Positions 42,550-46,136 of a DNA stretch of 46,136 nt are shown here, piece by piece (the stretch's first letter is position 1; each line of letters starts with the position of its first letter). The stretch is taken from assembly GCA_017648065.1 (NCBI GenBank), contig JAGCJJ010000003.1, positions 1 through 46,136 of the forward strand, in the 5' to 3' direction. A program made the translations under genes and the position numbers. The notes under the pieces are model-generated. The model ran no database searches and was not told the DNA's origin. It saw only the letters and a list, made by a program, of their open reading frames with translations. This DNA is from Kiritimatiellia bacterium (GTDB lineage: Bacteria > Verrucomicrobiota > Kiritimatiellia > RFP12 > UBA3636).

Positions 42550-43845
42550 TTAATTACCCGATGTGATTGAGGCATAAAGCATATCTGCTTGTGCCTCATG
42601 TGGAACAACTGAAATCAGACGCCCAACATCATTAGATGAGCAGCCAGAAATTCGTACCTCTAAATATTCGCTTGTCCAGCCTCTGCCTACTCCATTTTCA
42701 TCAACGCGCTCAACAAGCACCTCAACTGACTTACCAACGAAGTTGGTTACAAATTCGCGACGCTTTCTCTCGCCTATGGCGATAAGCTTCTTTGCACGAT
42801 TACGTCGCACATCCATAGGCACAGAATGTGGCAGGGTGGCTGCAGGTGTGCCTGGGCGCTCGCTATATGGGAACACGTGTAAATTGCTAAATGGAAATTT
42901 CTCTACTATTTCAACTGTATCAGCAAAATCCTGCTCTGTTTCTCCTGGGAAGCCTGTAATAATGTCGCTTCCCAAACCTATTTGTGGCAGGGTCTCCAAT
43001 GCTGCCTCAACCACCTCACAATATTGCTCGCGTGTGTAGTGTCGGCGCATAAGCTTGAGAATATTATTTGAACCACTTTGGAGTGGATAATGAAGTGTTT
43101 GGCAAAGCTTTGCCGAAGAATCCGCCATTAGCTCTATAAGCTCACGCTCTGTTGTGCGAGGCTCTATTGAGCCGAGTCGTATGCGTCCTACGCGACTATC
43201 TGCTGCCACACGCTTAATGAGACCGCACAAATTTAATCCATCTGCATGCCAACAAATTGTGTTCACGCCCGTTAGGACAAGCTCACGAAAGCCCTTTGAG
43301 ATGAGCATATCGCATTCTGCAAGAATGTCATCTACACCACGGCTGCGTGGCTCGCCACGTGCATCAGGCACAATGCAATAGGCGCAACGAAAATTACAGC
43401 CGTCCTGAATTTTTATTGAGGCACGCGTAGAGGCAAAGCTTGGCATATACTCGCCCTCTACGGCACCATGCGTAAGTGCATAGAGTATGCGATCTGCAAT
43501 TGCATTTGCTTCTTCATTAGAGCCATGACGTACCTCACCAAGAGAATTAGCTACAACTGCGGCTGCACCATTTGCCTCAAATTCATGTGTTTTATCTGTG
43601 CTTGCAGCGCAGCCAGACACAATTACTCCACGCACACCTGCACGAAGATAGCCACGCACAAGGCGCTGCGCCTCACGCTGTGCCTGAGCAGTAATTGTGC
43701 AGGTATGAATAATCACATAATCTGGTGTTGCGGCAGGGTCTGTTACAAAGCAATAGCCAATACGCTCGAGAGCACCTTGAATAAATGCACCCTCTGCATG
43801 ATTTAGGCGGCAGCCCATAATTTTAAGTTGAATTATTGCCTTCAT
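42550..43845 (-). CDS. mtaB: tRNA (N6-threonylcarbamoyladenosine-37-C2) methylthiotransferase, MtaB-like
   Basis: A radical-SAM methylthiotransferase that adds a methylthio group to t6A37 of tRNAs decoding ANN codons. The 431-residue protein has the three N-terminal cluster cysteines (Cys12 in GCRLN, Cys49 in TCTIT, Cys79 in SGCAA), the radical-SAM CNFRCAYC (Cys150, 154, 157), SDIITGFPGE, and a C-terminal TRAM-like domain. The CxxxCxxC spacing and the GCRLN start fit MtaB better than MiaB or RimO. AGGG lies before ATG 43845. Confidence 0.9.
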   Translation of the reverse strand: MKAIIQLKIMGCRLNHAEGAFIQGALERIGYCFVTDPAATPDYVIIHTCTITAQAQREAQRLVRGYLRAGVRGVIVSGCAASTDKTHEFEANGAAAVVANSLGEVRHGSNEEANAIADRILYALTHGAVEGEYMPSFASTRASIKIQDGCNFRCAYCIVPDARGEPRSRGVDDILAECDMLISKGFRELVLTGVNTICWHADGLNLCGLIKRVAADSRVGRIRLGSIEPRTTERELIELMADSSAKLCQTLHYPLQSGSNNILKLMRRHYTREQYCEVVEAALETLPQIGLGSDIITGFPGETEQDFADTVEIVEKFPFSNLHVFPYSERPGTPAATLPHSVPMDVRRNRAKKLIAIGERKRREFVTNFVGKSVEVLVERVDENGVGRGWTSEYLEVRISGCSSNDVGRLISVVPHEAQADMLYASITSGN

Positions 43846-43873
43846 TACTACCCTGCAATTTCTATAAATAAAG

Positions 43874-43906
43874 CAGCTCTACCACAATATAAAAGCGATA
43901 GAGCTG
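43874..43906 (-). terminator. Possible terminator of the GH94 gene
   Basis: CAGCTCTA (43874-43881) and TAGAGCTG (43899-43906) form a perfect 8-bp stem 108 nt after the GH94 stop. In the minus direction CTTTATTTATAG follows, a poor T-tract. Confidence 0.4.
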
Positions 43907-44013
43907 TCATAATACAAACTATAAAAATTTGTTATTTACACATGCGAGAAGAAATAGATTCTATAAATAAATTATTTACCCAAACCTATTCTTCTACGCA
44001 AATGTTTATCACC

Positions 44014-46136
44014 TTATGCCATCTCTACAACGATAGAGGTCTCTGCTGTCATCTTGCACTCGCAAACGAAGTTGCCTTCGATTGCTTCGCCATTAACAGT
44101 AACAGCCTTAACTGTTGAGCCATTGCCCTTAACCTCTACGTTAAGCACCTTGCCACGGAACATACGAGTTAGCTTGAAGCCATCCCACTCTGCAGGGATG
44201 CGTGGAGCAAGCTTAATACCTGTATACTCACGGCGTACACCTAGCAACTCATCAAGCAAATTGTTGTAGAACCAAGAGATTGAGCCTGTAATCCAGTTAA
44301 ACTCCATCTTGTATGGGCTGTTGCGGTGCTCTGGACCAAAGTAGCAGTTACCATAAACAAAGCGTGGATTATTTTCCTTTAGCTCACCCTCGCCAAATGC
44401 TGGTGTTGCATCCTGATAAAGCTTCCATGCACGAGCAATCTCGTTGTTGCGAAGCAATGCCAATACCATCCATGAGTTACCATGTGAGTAGATTGTAGCA
44501 TTCTCGCAGATACCTGGCTCCATAGCTGTAACACGGCCGATCACTGGATCAAATGTCTTGTATGCAGAAGCCATTAGCTGATAGCCAAGAGGTGTCTTTA
44601 GCTTTTCATCAATTGATGCAAAGATTTTTGCACGGCGCTCTTCGTTTGCTACACCGCTAATCATTGACCAGCTCTGTACGTTCAAATAGATAAAGCCCTC
44701 ACTGCACTTGCTTGAGCCGATTGCGTTACCATCGTCATCAAAGCCACGTACATACCAATTGCCATCCCAAGCATGCTCATTGATTGCTGCGCTGATAGCA
44801 TCATAACGAGCTGCGTAATCTGCTACAGCTGCATCATCACCCTGCCACTTGCATAGCTCCTGCATCTGCTTTAGTGCCTCTGCATAAGCCATTGACAGCC
44901 ATACAGACTCACCCTTACCGCCCTTACCAATACCAGTAAGAGAATCATTCCAGTCACCGAACTTGATTAGAAGCAGCTTGTGTACGCCCTTATTGCGCTC
45001 TAGGAAGTCAAGTGCGCGGCGAATGTGGCCAAGAACTGTATCCTCGCCCTTGTCATAGAAAGGAACAACGATATTCAAGAAATCGCTATCGCCAGTCTCA
45101 CGCAAATATGCTGTTAAAGAGAATACAAGCCACAATGCTGAGTCTGAATATTCCTTTGTATCAATTGGATTCCAGCCACGTAGTGCAAGACCTGACTCAT
45201 ACTGATACTTGAATGCCTCAAGAAGAATTTCACGAGAGCGCTCTGGCATGAATGAAGAAACGCCCATACCATGCTGTACGATATCGCGATAGCCCATCCA
45301 ACCCCAGCGGCACCACTCAGCACCAAAGCGAGCCTGCTGCTTGTGCCATGCATTGAACATTGCGTTAAACATTGCATCAGGAGTCTCAACTGAGTTATGA
45401 GCAAACATCTCACGCTTCTCTGCAAGCATATCCTCCCATGCTGCTTCAACATTTGCCAATGCGCGTGTCTTCTGCTCTGCTGCATGCTCAACAGAATCAG
45501 TTACACCAAAGATAAGATTTAGCTTCTTCTCGCCTTCAACCTTACCTAGGTTAAACTGAACAGCTGCAATTGTTGAATCAGAGCTACCGATAGAACCAGA
45601 GCACTTGCCTTCGATTACAGCACGTGGCTCATTCAAAGCATTATACTGACCAACAAAGAAATCCTTGCTGCCATCAAAGCCATCAATCTTAACATCAGCA
45701 GCTAGGAAGCCTGTCTGGAAATTATGTGGTGTAACAAATGGGTGCTTAACAAATACCATCATGTTATTTGCTGCATCTAGCTGAGAATTACGGTAGAACA
45801 TATCACCGTAAGAATTAAAGCCCCACATATACTTGAAGGAAATCTGTGTATAAACAAATACATTCAAATCGCGAGGAGTAGCTGTATTCAAAGTAATTGT
45901 CCAATACTCAGCTGCCTCATCACCACGAGGAGCAAAAATGCGATAAGAAGCATCTACGCCATTTGTTGAGTTTTCAATGATTGTGTAGCCAATACCATGA
46001 CGGCAAGTAAATTTGTCATACTTTGCCTTAACTGGCTCCCAGCCTACATTCCAGAACTTGCCTGTCTCGTTATCACGGATATAGATAAGGCGATTCATAA
46101 ATGTATCGCGACCAAATACGTCAAAATCGCAGATAC
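44014..46136 (-). CDS. GH94-family glycoside phosphorylase (5' end outside the window)
   Basis: A cytoplasmic inverting phosphorylase that would split a beta-linked disaccharide or glucan end with phosphate. The frame is open from the stop at 44014 to the right edge. The ATG at 46098 is internal, because the upstream codons ICDFDVFGRDTF continue the protein. At least 706 residues are present. The order is N-terminal beta-sandwich, helical linker, (alpha/alpha)6 barrel and C-terminal sandwich. The barrel has RWGWMGYRDIVQH and the catalytic GDWNDSLTG motif (general acid Asp about residue 385 from the internal Met), then GKGGKGESVW, and later ENATIYSHGNSWM and FNWITGSISWFY. These match GH94 (cellobiose, chitobiose and laminaribiose phosphorylases). 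The exact sugar is unknown. Confidence 0.88.
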   Translation of the reverse strand, partial: ICDFDVFGRDTFMNRLIYIRDNETGKFWNVGWEPVKAKYDKFTCRHGIGYTIIENSTNGVDASYRIFAPRGDEAAEYWTITLNTATPRDLNVFVYTQISFKYMWGFNSYGDMFYRNSQLDAANNMMVFVKHPFVTPHNFQTGFLAADVKIDGFDGSKDFFVGQYNALNEPRAVIEGKCSGSIGSSDSTIAAVQFNLGKVEGEKKLNLIFGVTDSVEHAAEQKTRALANVEAAWEDMLAEKREMFAHNSVETPDAMFNAMFNAWHKQQARFGAEWCRWGWMGYRDIVQHGMGVSSFMPERSREILLEAFKYQYESGLALRGWNPIDTKEYSDSALWLVFSLTAYLRETGDSDFLNIVVPFYDKGEDTVLGHIRRALDFLERNKGVHKLLLIKFGDWNDSLTGIGKGGKGESVWLSMAYAEALKQMQELCKWQGDDAAVADYAARYDAISAAINEHAWDGNWYVRGFDDDGNAIGSSKCSEGFIYLNVQSWSMISGVANEERRAKIFASIDEKLKTPLGYQLMASAYKTFDPVIGRVTAMEPGICENATIYSHGNSWMVLALLRNNEIARAWKLYQDATPAFGEGELKENNPRFVYGNCYFGPEHRNSPYKMEFNWITGSISWFYNNLLDELLGVRREYTGIKLAPRIPAEWDGFKLTRMFRGKVLNVEVKGNGSTVKAVTVNGEAIEGNFVCECKMTAETSIVVEMA

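Overview
The window looks like chromosome of a Gram-negative, low-GC, fermentative bacterium. The evidence is a beta-barrel outer-membrane protein, a TolC-type channel, MurF and MurA, and Rex. Several traits fit the PVC superphylum, and a Lentisphaeria/Victivallales-like gut bacterium is my best guess: an alginate-export-type barrel, a MurA with Asp in place of the catalytic Cys, an 803-residue sodium:solute symporter, and the mix of Gfo/Idh/MocA, GH39 and GH94 genes. This placement rests on protein recall, not on a marker-gene comparison, and is tentative.

Layout. 0-7.7 kb, minus strand: start of a small protein (cut by the edge), then tmk-holB, then metK-ahcY-murF-porin. A tRNA-Val(UAC) with its own promoter and terminator lies on the opposite strand between these two groups. 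7.9-10.8 kb: a Sau3AI-type (GATC) restriction-modification pair in which the methylase is intact and the endonuclease carries an in-frame TGA. 10.8-12.9 kb: a 2.1-kb gene-less island made of small hairpins and short repeats. 12.9-17.7 kb, minus strand: phosphoribosyltransferase-murA-galU-nadD-GH39. Near 18 kb lies a second, almost identical tRNA-Val/terminator cassette.

18.2-25.5 kb, plus strand: a five-gene export operon (TolC-type channel, cysteine-rich zinc-finger-like protein, HlyD-type adaptor, two unequal ABC exporter halves). 25.5-26.5 kb: a second gene-less repeat island that shares elements with the first. 26.5-33.3 kb, minus strand: a large sodium:solute symporter, then the fatty-acid cluster fabD-fabG-acpP-fabF followed by rex. 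33.6-36.4 kb, plus strand: ADP-ribosylglycohydrolase, a short DtxR/MntR-type regulator, and a beta-CASP metallo-beta-lactamase RNase-like protein. 36.4-46.1 kb, minus strand: an alpha/beta hydrolase, a PstI/BsuBI-type (CTGCAG) restriction-modification system, a nucleoside-hydrolase-like/Gfo-Idh-MocA pair, an mtaB-hydrolase pair, and a GH94 phosphorylase that runs off the right edge.

How the parts fit. metK and ahcY make and recycle S-adenosylmethionine, which both DNA methylases and MtaB consume. murF, murA and galU serve cell-envelope synthesis. The fab genes with rex tie lipid synthesis to NADH/NAD balance. GH39, GH94, Gfo/Idh/MocA and the nucleoside-hydrolase-like protein suggest cytoplasmic handling of imported sugars and glycosides.

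The items most worth a second look are: (1) the export operon, whose two ABC subunits show complementary degenerate motifs and which carries an unrecognised cysteine-rich protein; (2) the repeat islands, in which constant 6-7 nt words combine with variable but self-complementary stems; (3) the endonuclease broken by a nonsense codon; (4) a MurA predicted to be insensitive to fosfomycin.
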